Positions 8,182-16,376 of a stretch of DNA of 64,000 bases are shown here, one piece after another. Position 1 is the first letter of the stretch. Each line of letters opens with the position of its first letter. The notes below the pieces were generated by a model. It was given only the letters and a program-made list of their open reading frames with translations, did no database searches and was not told the DNA's origin. The stretch is from Actinomycetales bacterium. Lineage in GTDB: Bacteria; Actinomycetota; Actinomycetes; Actinomycetales; Dermatophilaceae. The translations under genes and the position numbers were made by a program. The stretch is from the NCBI GenBank assembly GCA_016711095.1, contig JADJTP010000002.1:62001-126000 (forward strand), in the 5' to 3' direction.

Positions 8182-9465
8182 CTAGCGGGTGCCTGCGGTG
8201 AGCGGGGTGTCGTCCCTGAGCGCGGCGAAGAGCACCCTGGCCTGCTCGGTGTTCCACTTGACCGCTATGCCGGCGTTCTTCGTCTGCAAAGCTGGGTTCT
8301 CTACAGGCACCTGCAGGGCCAGCCCGGCCCCCGATCCGACCGCTCGCAGAGCCTGGGCGACCGCGAGCGCATCGGCCAAAGAGGTGCTGGACCCGACCGT
8401 CAGGCCCTTGCTCACGGAGTCCGCCAGCGCCATATACCGCGACGGGACGAGCACGGTCGAGACAGTGGCGGCCTTCTTCATCAGCGCTCCGAGGAACTGC
8501 CGCTGCCGCTCGGCGCGCCCGAGATCTCCACGAGGATCCTCGTGCCGGGAGCGGACATAGCCCAAGGCGTTCTTGCCGTCCAGCACCTGGCAGCCGGCCT
8601 TGAGGTCGATGCCCGCCAACTCGTCCCGCATGTTCTGGGAGACACAGACGTCCACACCTCCCAGGCTGTCGACGACGGAGGCGAAACCGCCGAAACCGAT
8701 CTCCAGGTAGCCGTCGACCCGCAGACCGGTGGCCTGCTCGACAGTCTCGGTGAGCAGCCGAGCCCCGCCGAAGGCGTAGGCCGCGTTGATCTTGTTGGTG
8801 CCGTTGCCGGGGATCGGGACATAGCTGTCACGCGGGATCGACACGACGACTGGCTGGCCGCCGCGGTCCGAGACGTGCACGAGCATGATGGAGTCGGTCC
8901 GCCGACCACCTTCGTCCGGGCCGGTCGCGTATTCGGCCATCTGTGCCTTGGTCAGGCCCTCACGGCTGTCGGAGCCGACCAGCAGATAGTTGCGCCCGGA
9001 GGTGTCCGCGACGATTGTCCTGGGTTGATTGTCGACACGCTCGATGTTGCGCCAGGCGTTGACCGGCACCCAGATCATGAAGGTCAGCCAGGCCAGGACG
9101 AGCACGAGCAGGCCGACGAGTATTCGCCGCCACCGGAAGCGTCCTCGGGGGCGACTCGGCGGTGCGCCGACGGCCGCGGCTCGGGGGAGTCGTCCGGCCG
9201 GTGCCGCCGATGCGGGAGGCGCCGGAGGCGGCGGAGGCGCGGGGGCCGCCCGCGGCGACGCCTGCTCACCTCGGGTGGCCTCCCTGGGCGCTCGGGCGAA
9301 ACTGACCCGGCGGCGGGTATCGACGACGACGGCGTCCTCGGTCTGGCCGTCGAACTCGCCGAATGACTGGTTCTCGTCGAACTCGGGGGCTCGTCGACCT
9401 CCGGGGTGTCCGGACGCCTGGGGGATGGGCCGGGCATAGTCTTCGGAGGGGTCCGGGGTGGACAC
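8182..9465 (-). CDS. LytR-CpsA-Psr (LCP) family cell-wall ligase
   Basis: LCP proteins transfer lipid-linked glycopolymers onto peptidoglycan outside the membrane. This one has 427 residues: a proline/alanine-rich cytoplasmic N-terminus (about 70-105), one membrane anchor (about 115-133) and the extracellular LCP domain. Domain marks are LLVGSDSR (161-168), RRTDSIML (188-195) with the conserved Arg-Asp pair, SIPRDSYV (209-216), NKINAAY (224-230) and YVRSRH further on. The start is GTG at 9465, with AGGAGG eight bases before it on the coding strand. It diverges from gtrA at 9567; the neighbouring glycosyltransferases suggest a shared surface-polymer pathway. Confidence 0.93.
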   Translation of the reverse strand: MSTPDPSEDYARPIPQASGHPGGRRAPEFDENQSFGEFDGQTEDAVVVDTRRRVSFARAPREATRGEQASPRAAPAPPPPPAPPASAAPAGRLPRAAAVGAPPSRPRGRFRWRRILVGLLVLVLAWLTFMIWVPVNAWRNIERVDNQPRTIVADTSGRNYLLVGSDSREGLTKAQMAEYATGPDEGGRRTDSIMLVHVSDRGGQPVVVSIPRDSYVPIPGNGTNKINAAYAFGGARLLTETVEQATGLRVDGYLEIGFGGFASVVDSLGGVDVCVSQNMRDELAGIDLKAGCQVLDGKNALGYVRSRHEDPRGDLGRAERQRQFLGALMKKAATVSTVLVPSRYMALADSVSKGLTVGSSTSLADALAVAQALRAVGSGAGLALQVPVENPALQTKNAGIAVKWNTEQARVLFAALRDDTPLTAGTR

Positions 9466-9566
9466 GGCATACCTCCTCGTGCGGTTTCAGTGCAGGACAG
9501 TGTCGCACGTCTACCCGTGATCACCGGAACTACACTGCTCGGGTCCGCTGCCGACGAGGAGGCCCC

Positions 9567-10049
9567 ATGGCGCCCGATGCGTCGAGCGAGCTCCCACCGG
9601 CCGACGACCCCGGTTGGCTGTTGCGGGTCGTCAAGGACCAGAGGCTGGCGTTTCTGCTCGTCGGGGGCTTCAACACGGCGGTCGGCTTCTTTGCCTTCGT
9701 CGCCTTCGATCGCCTGTATGCCGCGAGCGCGCCGCAGTGGTCGGTCGTCCTGCACAACACCTTGACGTTGGGATGCGCCCATCTCTTGTCGGTGATCGTC
9801 GCGTTCGTGCTGTATCGCACGCTCGTCTTCCGGGTCCGCGGCCAGCTGTGGCGCGATGCGGTGAGGTTCGAGAGCGTCTATCTGGTGTCACTCGGGGTCA
9901 ACTGGGCGCTGCTCAACCTGTTGACCATCGGTGCCGGCCTCGACGCCATCCCCGCCCAGGCCATCGTGGTGACCGTCATCGCGGTGATCTCGTTCTTCGG
10001 CCACAAACACTTCTCCTTCAGGCGACCGGACGCGGGCTCCCGGCCGTGA
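9567..10049 (+). CDS. GtrA family membrane protein
   Basis: Second GtrA protein in the window, 160 residues, with four hydrophobic helices (about 28-46, 62-84, 99-118 and 124-141) and the family tails LYRTLVFR and FGHKHFSF. Proteins of this family probably flip polyprenyl-phosphate sugars. ATG at 9567 has GAGGAGG a few bases upstream; the longer in-frame reading lies over the LCP gene and is a shadow. Its stop overlaps the GTG of a GT2 glycosyltransferase (GTGA), a pairing typical of GtrA with its polyprenyl-sugar synthase or glycosyltransferase partner. That supports a surface-glycan role. Confidence 0.88.
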   Translation: MAPDASSELPPADDPGWLLRVVKDQRLAFLLVGGFNTAVGFFAFVAFDRLYAASAPQWSVVLHNTLTLGCAHLLSVIVAFVLYRTLVFRVRGQLWRDAVRFESVYLVSLGVNWALLNLLTIGAGLDAIPAQAIVVTVIAVISFFGHKHFSFRRPDAGSRP

Positions 10050-10885
10050 GCCCGCGGGTGTCGGTCGTCATGCCGACCTTTCAGAACGTCGCGTTCGTCG
10101 AGGCGACGATCGAGTCGGTGCTCGGTCAGACCTTCACCGACTTCAACCTGCTCATCAGCGACCACAGCTCGACCGACGGCACGTGGCAGGTGCTGCAACG
10201 CTTCGCAACCAACCCGCGGGTCACCCTGTGGCAGACCGAGCCGGGTGGGGGGGCCCCGGCCAACTGGGCGGCCGTGACGAGCCGGGCGACGGGCGAATTC
10301 GTCAAGCTCGTCTGCGGCGATGACCTGCTGCGTCCGAGGTGTCTGCAGGAGCAGGTGCAGGCGATGGACGCCCACCCCTCGGTCGTGCTGGTCTGCGCCC
10401 GCCGGGAGGTCATCGATGCCCAGGGCAGGGTCGTGTTCCCAGGGCGTGGTAGCGCACGCATCAGCGGGCTGCACAACGGTCGGTGGGCGCTCCGGCAGGC
10501 CGTGCGGGCCGGAACCAACATCTTCGGCGAGCCTGCCGCTGTGCTCATGCGGCGGCGGTCCCTCGAAGCGGCCGGCGGGTGGTGGGCGGACTTCCCCTAT
10601 GTCATCGACGAAGCCACGTATGCCCGGGTCCTGCTGGACGGCGACCTGTATGCCGTCGACGCACCCCTGGCTGCCTTTCGGCTGAGCAGCGGTCAGTGGA
10701 GTGTCGCGCTGGCCGCGTCGCAGTCCGCGCAGGTCATCGCCTTCCACGAGGCTTTGGCTGCCGGCGAACCGGGCCTGCTCTCCCCTCACGATCTCGCTCG
10801 CGGCGCATTCATGGCCAAAGGCCTGAGCCTGGCTCGCCGGCTCGTCTACCTCGCCCTGGCCCGGCGGTTGACCCCGAAAGGCTGA
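10046..10885 (+). CDS. family 2 glycosyltransferase, coupled to GtrA
   Basis: GT2 enzyme of 279 residues. The first strand (VSVVMPTFQN, about 4-13), FVEATIESVLGQTFTDFNLLISDHSSTDGTW and FVKLVCGDDLLRP (a DDL motif replacing the usual DxD, near residue 92) are diagnostic. The GTG start overlaps the gtrA stop, so the two are translated together and probably act on the same glycan. No transmembrane helices are seen, unlike polyprenyl-sugar synthases of the GtrB type, so a side-chain or repeat-unit transferase is the more careful reading. Donor and acceptor unknown. Confidence 0.86.
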   Translation: MSPRVSVVMPTFQNVAFVEATIESVLGQTFTDFNLLISDHSSTDGTWQVLQRFATNPRVTLWQTEPGGGAPANWAAVTSRATGEFVKLVCGDDLLRPRCLQEQVQAMDAHPSVVLVCARREVIDAQGRVVFPGRGSARISGLHNGRWALRQAVRAGTNIFGEPAAVLMRRRSLEAAGGWWADFPYVIDEATYARVLLDGDLYAVDAPLAAFRLSSGQWSVALAASQSAQVIAFHEALAAGEPGLLSPHDLARGAFMAKGLSLARRLVYLALARRLTPKG

Positions 10886-10943
10886 GGCAGAGTAGGTACG
10901 GGACAGCCGGGGCGCCCCGCCGGCGCCACAGCCAGAGCCCAAC

Positions 10944-12998
10944 TCAGTGGTGGTGCTTCTTGTGGCGGGCCCGGCCATGGGACTTCGAGTGGTCCTTACC
11001 TCGGGAGGCGTGGCCGTCCTCGTCGGCCCCTGCTGCCTCGGCCGCCTCCGCTGCCTCGGCCGCCTCCGCTGCCTCGGCCGCCTCCGCTGCCTCGGCCGCC
11101 TCCGCGGACTGCTCGGTCTGCCTTTCCTCGGCGGCCTCGACATCGGCCATGAAGCGCTCCAGCCCGAGCCGCACGGCCTCCTGGTCGGTCTCGTCGATCG
11201 GGCGCGGAACGATGTGCTCGGGACCCTCGTCGGTGAACAGGTCATCTTCGGCGGCGTCTTCGTACGGGTCCCAGATGTCGCCCGGGTCGATCGCCTCCCA
11301 CTCGCGGCGGGCGACGATGTCGGCCTTGGCTGCCTTGACACCCGCGGAGATCGAATGCCACAGCCGGTTCTCGCCGAGCAGCTCCATGACGCCGGCCCGG
11401 TCCAACACGCCCCGGACGTTGCCGAAGACGCGCACGAGGTAGACCTCGATTCGAGCAGCGCGCAGCCGGGTGATGAGATGGGAGAGCAGCTCGGCGGTCG
11501 TTGAGTCCAGTTGGTTGGTCGCCTCGAGATCCAGGATCACAGCCCTGGTGCTCGGGCTGGCGGTCGCGAACTCGTGCAGGCGCTGGGTCACCTCGGTTGA
11601 GTTGGCCCAGAAGAGCGGTCCGTCCGGGCGCAGCACGCAGATCCGCTTGACGGACTTGCGAACCGGGTCGTGGGCGATCGCCCCCCACGCGGCCTTTTCG
11701 CCGGGCACCTTGCCCATCTCGTCGATACTCACCTGCATCGAACGATAGACCAGACCGAGCAGCGACTGGGCGATGGCGACGAGCAGTCCATTGAGCGGAC
11801 CGAAGACGAGCACCCCGAGCAGGGCGACGATCGAGGCGATGAAGTCGTTGCGGCGGATTCTGCGGTAGTGCGTGAACCGGCTCGGTTTGACCAGGCCCCA
11901 CACGGCATGGATGACAACGGCCGAGAGCACGGCCTTGGGCAGGGGCGCAAGCGCTCCCGCGGCGACGAGCACCACGATGGCCACGACTGCCGCAGAGGCG
12001 ATGCTCGACATCTGAGTGCGGGCGCCGGCGCGGACGTTGGCGGCGGTCTTGGACAGGCTTCCCGCGACACCCATCCCCCCGAAGAGGCCGGCCGCCAGGT
12101 CGGCTATCCCGTTGGCGGTGAACTCCGCGTCGTCGTGCAGGGCCTCGTCGGAGCCGACCGGAGCGAAGGTGTTGGCGGCCGCGAGCCCCTCGGCGATGCC
12201 GACCGCAGCGATGGCCAACCCCCCGGCGAGCAGGCTGGCATACTCCGCGAGGCCCAGGGCCGGCAGGGTGGGCAGCGGAAGGCCGTTGGGGACCGGGCCG
12301 ACAACCGTCACGCCGTGTGCCGCGAGGTCGGCGACTTGGGAGACGACGATGCCGGCCACCAACGCCACGAGCGACCACGGAAACCGCGGCGCGAGCCGAG
12401 CTCCTCCGAAGAGCAGCACCAACGTCGCCAAGCCGACGATCACCGTGTTCGACCACGAGTTCGGCACCGATTGAGCCAATGCGGCCACCCGTTCGAAAAT
12501 GCCGCCGTTCGGAGTGGGTAAGCCGAGCAGGCCGGGGATCTCGCCGACGACAATGAGGACCACGAGGCCGGTGACGAATCCGGTGACGATCGGTTCGCTG
12601 AGGAACTGTGCCACCCAGCCCAACTTGAGCAGGCCGGCCACGAGCAGGATCACGCCGGCGAGCAGCGCCAGCGCCGAGGTGAGGGCGACGGCGCGCCCCG
12701 GGTCGCCGCCGGCGAGCTGACGCACGACTGAGCCCGACAGGACGGTGACCGTCGACACCGGCCCCATGAACAGCACTCTGGACGAGCCGAAGAAGGCATA
12801 GGCCAACAGCGCCGGTGGGATGGTGTAGAGCCCCACCTGGACGGGAACTCCGGCGACCGCGGCATACCCGAGCGCCTGCGGCACGGCGAGCGCTGCGACG
12901 AGCAGTCCCGCCCCGATATCTCCGCCGAGATACTCCCGACGATAGGTCCGTAGGGTCGCCCAACCCGGAACGAGCGTGTCTAGGGTGGGGCGGTTCAT
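10944..12998 (-). CDS. SulP family anion transporter with STAS domain
   Basis: A 684-residue SLC26/SulP permease for sulfate, bicarbonate or a similar anion. The N-terminal half is strongly hydrophobic with about 10-12 helices. It begins YLGGDIGAGLLVAALAVPQALGYA and includes GFVTGLVVLIVVGEIPGLLG and the GLFGGMGVAGSLSKTAANVRAGARTQ signature. A STAS domain follows (about 445-560), with VILDLEATNQLDSTTAELL. The tail is odd: an Ala-Glu-Ala repeat (coded by the 18-bp repeat at 11031-11106) then a basic, His-rich end (KKHHH). ATG at 12998 opens at MNRPTLDTLVPGW. Substrate cannot be told from sequence alone. Confidence 0.92.
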   Translation of the reverse strand: MNRPTLDTLVPGWATLRTYRREYLGGDIGAGLLVAALAVPQALGYAAVAGVPVQVGLYTIPPALLAYAFFGSSRVLFMGPVSTVTVLSGSVVRQLAGGDPGRAVALTSALALLAGVILLVAGLLKLGWVAQFLSEPIVTGFVTGLVVLIVVGEIPGLLGLPTPNGGIFERVAALAQSVPNSWSNTVIVGLATLVLLFGGARLAPRFPWSLVALVAGIVVSQVADLAAHGVTVVGPVPNGLPLPTLPALGLAEYASLLAGGLAIAAVGIAEGLAAANTFAPVGSDEALHDDAEFTANGIADLAAGLFGGMGVAGSLSKTAANVRAGARTQMSSIASAAVVAIVVLVAAGALAPLPKAVLSAVVIHAVWGLVKPSRFTHYRRIRRNDFIASIVALLGVLVFGPLNGLLVAIAQSLLGLVYRSMQVSIDEMGKVPGEKAAWGAIAHDPVRKSVKRICVLRPDGPLFWANSTEVTQRLHEFATASPSTRAVILDLEATNQLDSTTAELLSHLITRLRAARIEVYLVRVFGNVRGVLDRAGVMELLGENRLWHSISAGVKAAKADIVARREWEAIDPGDIWDPYEDAAEDDLFTDEGPEHIVPRPIDETDQEAVRLGLERFMADVEAAEERQTEQSAEAAEAAEAAEAAEAAEAAEAAEAAGADEDGHASRGKDHSKSHGRARHKKHHH
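11031..11106. repeat. 18-bp tandem repeat coding Ala/Glu-Ala tail
   Basis: About four copies of an 18-base unit (GCCGCCTCCGCTGCCTCG on the + strand) inside the 3' end of the SulP gene. On the coding strand it reads Glu-Ala-Ala repeated, predicting a long charged helix. Length variation between strains is likely. Confidence 0.85.
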
Positions 12999-13129
12999 CC
13001 GTCCATTGTGCCGTTGCCGATGGTTCACCGCGAGTTCACTCTCGGGATATCCCAGGTGTCGGTCGGTGTGACAGGTGTCCCGCCGGGCGCACAGGCCGGG
13101 CCGGCGGCAGGCCGCACTAGAGTCGCGGT

Positions 13130-13954
13130 ATGGACAAAGTCGTCTCCGGCCCCGCCGAGGCCATCGCGGGTATCACCTCGGGCATGTCGCTTGCCGTGGG
13201 AGGTTTTGGCCTCTGCGGCATTCCGTCGGTTCTGATCCGGGCCTTGCACGAGAGCGGCATCGACCGGCTCGAGGTCTTCTCCAACAACTGCGGAGTCGAC
13301 GACTGGGGTCTGGGCATTCTCCTGCGGGACCGCCGGATCCGGCGGATGGTGTCGTCCTATGTCGGGGAGAACAAGGAGTTCGCCCGGCAATACCTGCAGG
13401 GCGAGCTCGAGGTCGAGCTCACACCGCAGGGCACCCTGGCCGAGCGGCTGCGGGCCGGCGGAGCCGGGATCCCGGCCTTCTTCACGATGACCGGGGTCGG
13501 CACCCAGGTCGCCGAGGGAGGGATGCCGTGGAAGTATGCCGCCGACGGCAGTGTCGAGCTCGCCTCTCCGGCCAAGGAGACTCGCATCTTCGACTGGCAC
13601 GGACACCCCCGCGAGTTCGTCCTGGAGCAATCGCTCGTCGCGGACTTCGCGCTGGTGCGCGCGGCGGTCGCCGACCGTCACGGAAACCTGATCTTCCACA
13701 AGTCGGCCCGCAACTTCAACCCGCTCGCGGCGATGGCTGGCAAGGTGACGATCGCCGAGGTCGAGCACCTGTACGACGCCGGGGAGCTCGACCCCGACAA
13801 GGTCCATCTGCCGGGGATCTACGTCCAGCGGATCCTGCCCATCAGCCGAGAACAGGTGCGCGAGAAGCGGATCGAACGGCGCACGGTGCGTCCGAAGGTC
13901 GCCGCCGCAGGGGCCGGCTCGGAAGACCTCGAGAACATGGACGGAGACAACTGA
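13130..13954 (+). CDS. scoA: 3-oxoacid CoA-transferase subunit A
   Basis: Alpha subunit (274 residues) of a type I CoA-transferase that swaps CoA between succinyl-CoA (or acetyl-CoA) and an oxo acid such as acetoacetate. It shows the start MDKVVSGPAEAIAGI, the glycine-rich GFGLCGIP loop (about 24-31), SNNCGVDDWGLG, and YVGENKEF followed by QGELEVELTPQGTLAERLRAGGAGIPAFFT, as in SCOT/PcaI/AtoD subunits. Its stop overlaps the start of subunit B (TGATG). It diverges from the SulP gene. Whether it serves ketone-body use or another oxo acid is undecided. Confidence 0.93.
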   Translation: MDKVVSGPAEAIAGITSGMSLAVGGFGLCGIPSVLIRALHESGIDRLEVFSNNCGVDDWGLGILLRDRRIRRMVSSYVGENKEFARQYLQGELEVELTPQGTLAERLRAGGAGIPAFFTMTGVGTQVAEGGMPWKYAADGSVELASPAKETRIFDWHGHPREFVLEQSLVADFALVRAAVADRHGNLIFHKSARNFNPLAAMAGKVTIAEVEHLYDAGELDPDKVHLPGIYVQRILPISREQVREKRIERRTVRPKVAAAGAGSEDLENMDGDN

Positions 13955-14604
13955 TGGCCCTCGATCGCGAGCAGATGGCCGCCCGGGCGGCCCGGGAGCT
14001 CACCGACGGCGACTACGTCAACCTCGGTATCGGGCTGCCGACGCTCGTACCCAACTACGTCGCCGACGACATCGAGATCGTTCTGCAGTCCGAGAACGGC
14101 ATCCTCGGCGTCGGGGCCTACCCGGTGGACGGCGACGAGGACCCCGACCTCATCAACGCCGGTAAGGAGACCGTGACGGTCCGCCGGGGCGCGTCGTACT
14201 TCGACTCGGCGATGAGCTTCGGGATGATCCGAGGCGGCAAGGTCGACGCTGCGATCCTCGGCGCGATGCAGGTCTCCGAACGGGGCGATATCGCCAACTG
14301 GATGATCCCCGGCAAGATGGTCAAGGGCATGGGCGGCGCGATGGATCTAGTCCACGGCGCCAAACACGTCATCGTCTTGATGGAACACGTCGCCAGGGAC
14401 GGCACCTTCAAGATCGTCAAGGAGTGCTCGCTGCCCTACACCGGCCGACACGTCGTGCACCGGATCATCACCGACCTGGCCGTCATGGACGTCACCGACG
14501 ACGGGCTGGTGCTGCGTGAGCTCGCCCCCGGGGTAAGCGTCGAGGACATCCGCGCCGCCACCGAGCCCGACTTCCGGGTCGAGTTGGTCGACCCGCCGCT
14601 CTAG
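13954..14604 (+). CDS. scoB: 3-oxoacid CoA-transferase subunit B
   Basis: Beta subunit (216 residues) of the same CoA-transferase. The catalytic glutamate that forms the covalent CoA thioester is in SENGILGVG (Glu near residue 47). Other family marks are NLGIGLPTLVPNY (about 23-35), the GGKVDAAILGAMQVSERGDIANWMIPGK segment and the AKHVIVLMEHV strand. Length is normal. ATG at 13954 overlaps the last base of scoA's stop, giving coupled synthesis of the two subunits. The 3' end overlaps the convergent TIGR03089 gene by four bases. Confidence 0.94.
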   Translation: MALDREQMAARAARELTDGDYVNLGIGLPTLVPNYVADDIEIVLQSENGILGVGAYPVDGDEDPDLINAGKETVTVRRGASYFDSAMSFGMIRGGKVDAAILGAMQVSERGDIANWMIPGKMVKGMGGAMDLVHGAKHVIVLMEHVARDGTFKIVKECSLPYTGRHVVHRIITDLAVMDVTDDGLVLRELAPGVSVEDIRAATEPDFRVELVDPPL

Positions 14605-15332
14605 AGCGGTTCGGTCATATCCAGCGTCACCCGCTCGGCGGCCAGGCGCCGGGATTGGTCGCCGATGGCATAGTGCACCAAGACAATCGAGCCGTCGGCA
14701 CGCCAGACCGACACGGCCGCGCGCAACATCGGCCCGAGGTCCGTCGGTGCCAAGGCACGCGTGCCCTGCTTCGCTCCGGGGGCGCCCAGCTCCCCGTATG
14801 CCGCCTCGCCACCGTCCCAGCGCAGCGCCGGGTCCGCGGCGCTCGGGCGGGCCAGTGGTGCGAAGGTGTCCGGGTAGCCCGCCAGTTCGCTGGCCTCGTC
14901 GATCACCCCGGCGGGGGTGTCGGGGTTGCGACGGGCCAGCGCGGCGAGGGTGACGAGCACGGCATCCCGGCCGTTCTGGGTGGCGGTGGCGGCGAGCGCA
15001 GCCTGGGTCGTGATGACGACGTCGCCGTCCGGCGCGGCAGGCCCCACGAGGACGGTCGCCCCGACCGACCAGGCGGCCAGCGCCCAATAGGCGCTGCGCC
15101 AGTGGGCCGGCAGATCAAGGCCGACCGTCGTTCCAGGGGCGGCGTCGAAATCGTCCTGCAGGAGGTTGGCGGCTTTGGCGACCCAGTTCGCCAAGACCTT
15201 CGCCGAGAGCTCGATGCGTTCCCCGGTCGCGTCGTCGTAGCAGGTGATCCGCGGCGCTGCGGCATCTGCGCGCAGCAGCTCCGCCAGGACGTCTGCCGGG
15301 GTGGACCAATGAGCTGAGCGCGGGCTGGGCAT
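14601..15332 (-). CDS. TIGR03089 family protein
   Basis: A 243-residue protein resembling the N-terminal portion of AMP-binding (acyl-adenylating) enzymes, as expected for actinobacterial family TIGR03089. Visible are the LAELLRADAAAPRITCYDDATGERIELSAKVLANWVAKAANLL opening and TTVGLDLPAHWRSAYWALAAWSVGATVLVG, typical of the acyl-CoA synthetase N-terminal lobe. The catalytic A-motifs with the Ser/Thr/Gly-rich ATP loop are absent, so it is not expected to be an active ligase. Function unknown. ATG at 15332. It sits tail-to-tail with scoB and divergent from the glycosylase gene. Confidence 0.82.
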   Translation of the reverse strand: MPSPRSAHWSTPADVLAELLRADAAAPRITCYDDATGERIELSAKVLANWVAKAANLLQDDFDAAPGTTVGLDLPAHWRSAYWALAAWSVGATVLVGPAAPDGDVVITTQAALAATATQNGRDAVLVTLAALARRNPDTPAGVIDEASELAGYPDTFAPLARPSAADPALRWDGGEAAYGELGAPGAKQGTRALAPTDLGPMLRAAVSVWRADGSIVLVHYAIGDQSRRLAAERVTLDMTEPL

Positions 15333-15442
15333 GGGCTCAGGCTAGGTCGTCGCGAGCCCGAGGACCCGACCACTCCCCGAAGGGGACGAGCCAGTTCTGG
15401 ACCGGCAGCCCGGTGCTCTCCGGTGCTGACACACTGTCGGGC

Positions 15443-16363
15443 ATGCCAGAGGCTGATACTCGGCAATGGCGCAGCGAGCGGCCCTTACAGCCGATCGCGA
15501 TCCTCGGCGTCTTCCGCCGCGGTGGTGGCGACCCGACGTTTCGGGTCGGTTCCGGCGGCGAGGTGGTGCGCGGCATACGCACGCCTGACGGGCCGGCCAC
15601 CCTGCAGATCCACTGTCTGACACAGGAATCCGCGATCATCGCGCGGGCCTGGGGACCGGGCGCCGGGTGGGCGATCGAGCACGCACCCGACGCGGTCGGG
15701 GAGAGCGACGACCCGGCGGGGTTCGTTGCCCATCACCCGCAGGTGGCCCTCGCGGCTCGACGGTTCCCGGGGTGGCGGGTGCCGCGCAGCAGGCTCGTGC
15801 TCGACGCGCTTGTGCCGGCCGTCATCGAACAGAAGGTGACCGGAGCGGAGGCCTCGAGGGGCTATCAGCGCATGGTCCGGCGATTCGGCGAGCCTGCCCC
15901 AGGTCCGTGGGGCGACGCCGGGCTGCGGGTCCCACCGGATGCGGCCGGGTGGCGGGCCATTGCGTCGTGGGAGTGGCTCAAGGCGCCGGTCGATGCCGCC
16001 CGCTCCGACACGATCCAGCGGGTATGCCGCGTCGCCGACTCCCTGGAGCGGCTCACCGCGCTGCCGCCGGACACCGCCCGCGCCCGGCTGCGGACCGTGC
16101 CAGGGGTGGGCGTGTGGACCGCCGCCGAGGTCGCCCAGCGAGCGCTGGGCGATCCCGACGCGGTGAGTTTCGGCGACTACCACGTGGCTCGCACCATCGG
16201 GTGGACGGTGCTCGGGCGCGAACTCGACGACGCAGGGTTGGCCGAACTGCTCGAGCCCTACGCCGGCCACCGCTATCGGGTGCAGCGGCTGCTGGAGCTG
16301 GCCGGGGGACGGCGCCCGCGCCGGGGCCCGCGGATGGCCCCACGTACCCACCTCCCGCGCTGA
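15443..16363 (+). CDS. DNA-3-methyladenine glycosylase II-like (AlkA family)
   Basis: Base-excision repair glycosylase of about 306 residues in the helix-hairpin-helix superfamily, which removes alkylated purines from DNA. The C-terminal half carries the HhH region LRTVPGVGVWTAAEVAQRALGD, followed by VSFGDYHVARTIGW, where the Asp of FGDYH is in the catalytic position. The segment PRSRLVLDALVPAVIEQKVTGAEA matches the start of the HhH-GPD domain. ATG at 15443 (MPEADTRQW) is chosen; GTG at 15413 would add ten residues. The N-terminal 120 residues are less conserved, as usual for AlkA-like proteins in actinobacteria. Confidence 0.87.
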   Translation: MPEADTRQWRSERPLQPIAILGVFRRGGGDPTFRVGSGGEVVRGIRTPDGPATLQIHCLTQESAIIARAWGPGAGWAIEHAPDAVGESDDPAGFVAHHPQVALAARRFPGWRVPRSRLVLDALVPAVIEQKVTGAEASRGYQRMVRRFGEPAPGPWGDAGLRVPPDAAGWRAIASWEWLKAPVDAARSDTIQRVCRVADSLERLTALPPDTARARLRTVPGVGVWTAAEVAQRALGDPDAVSFGDYHVARTIGWTVLGRELDDAGLAELLEPYAGHRYRVQRLLELAGGRRPRRGPRMAPRTHLPR

Positions 16364-16376
16364 GTCGGCGGCTCGG

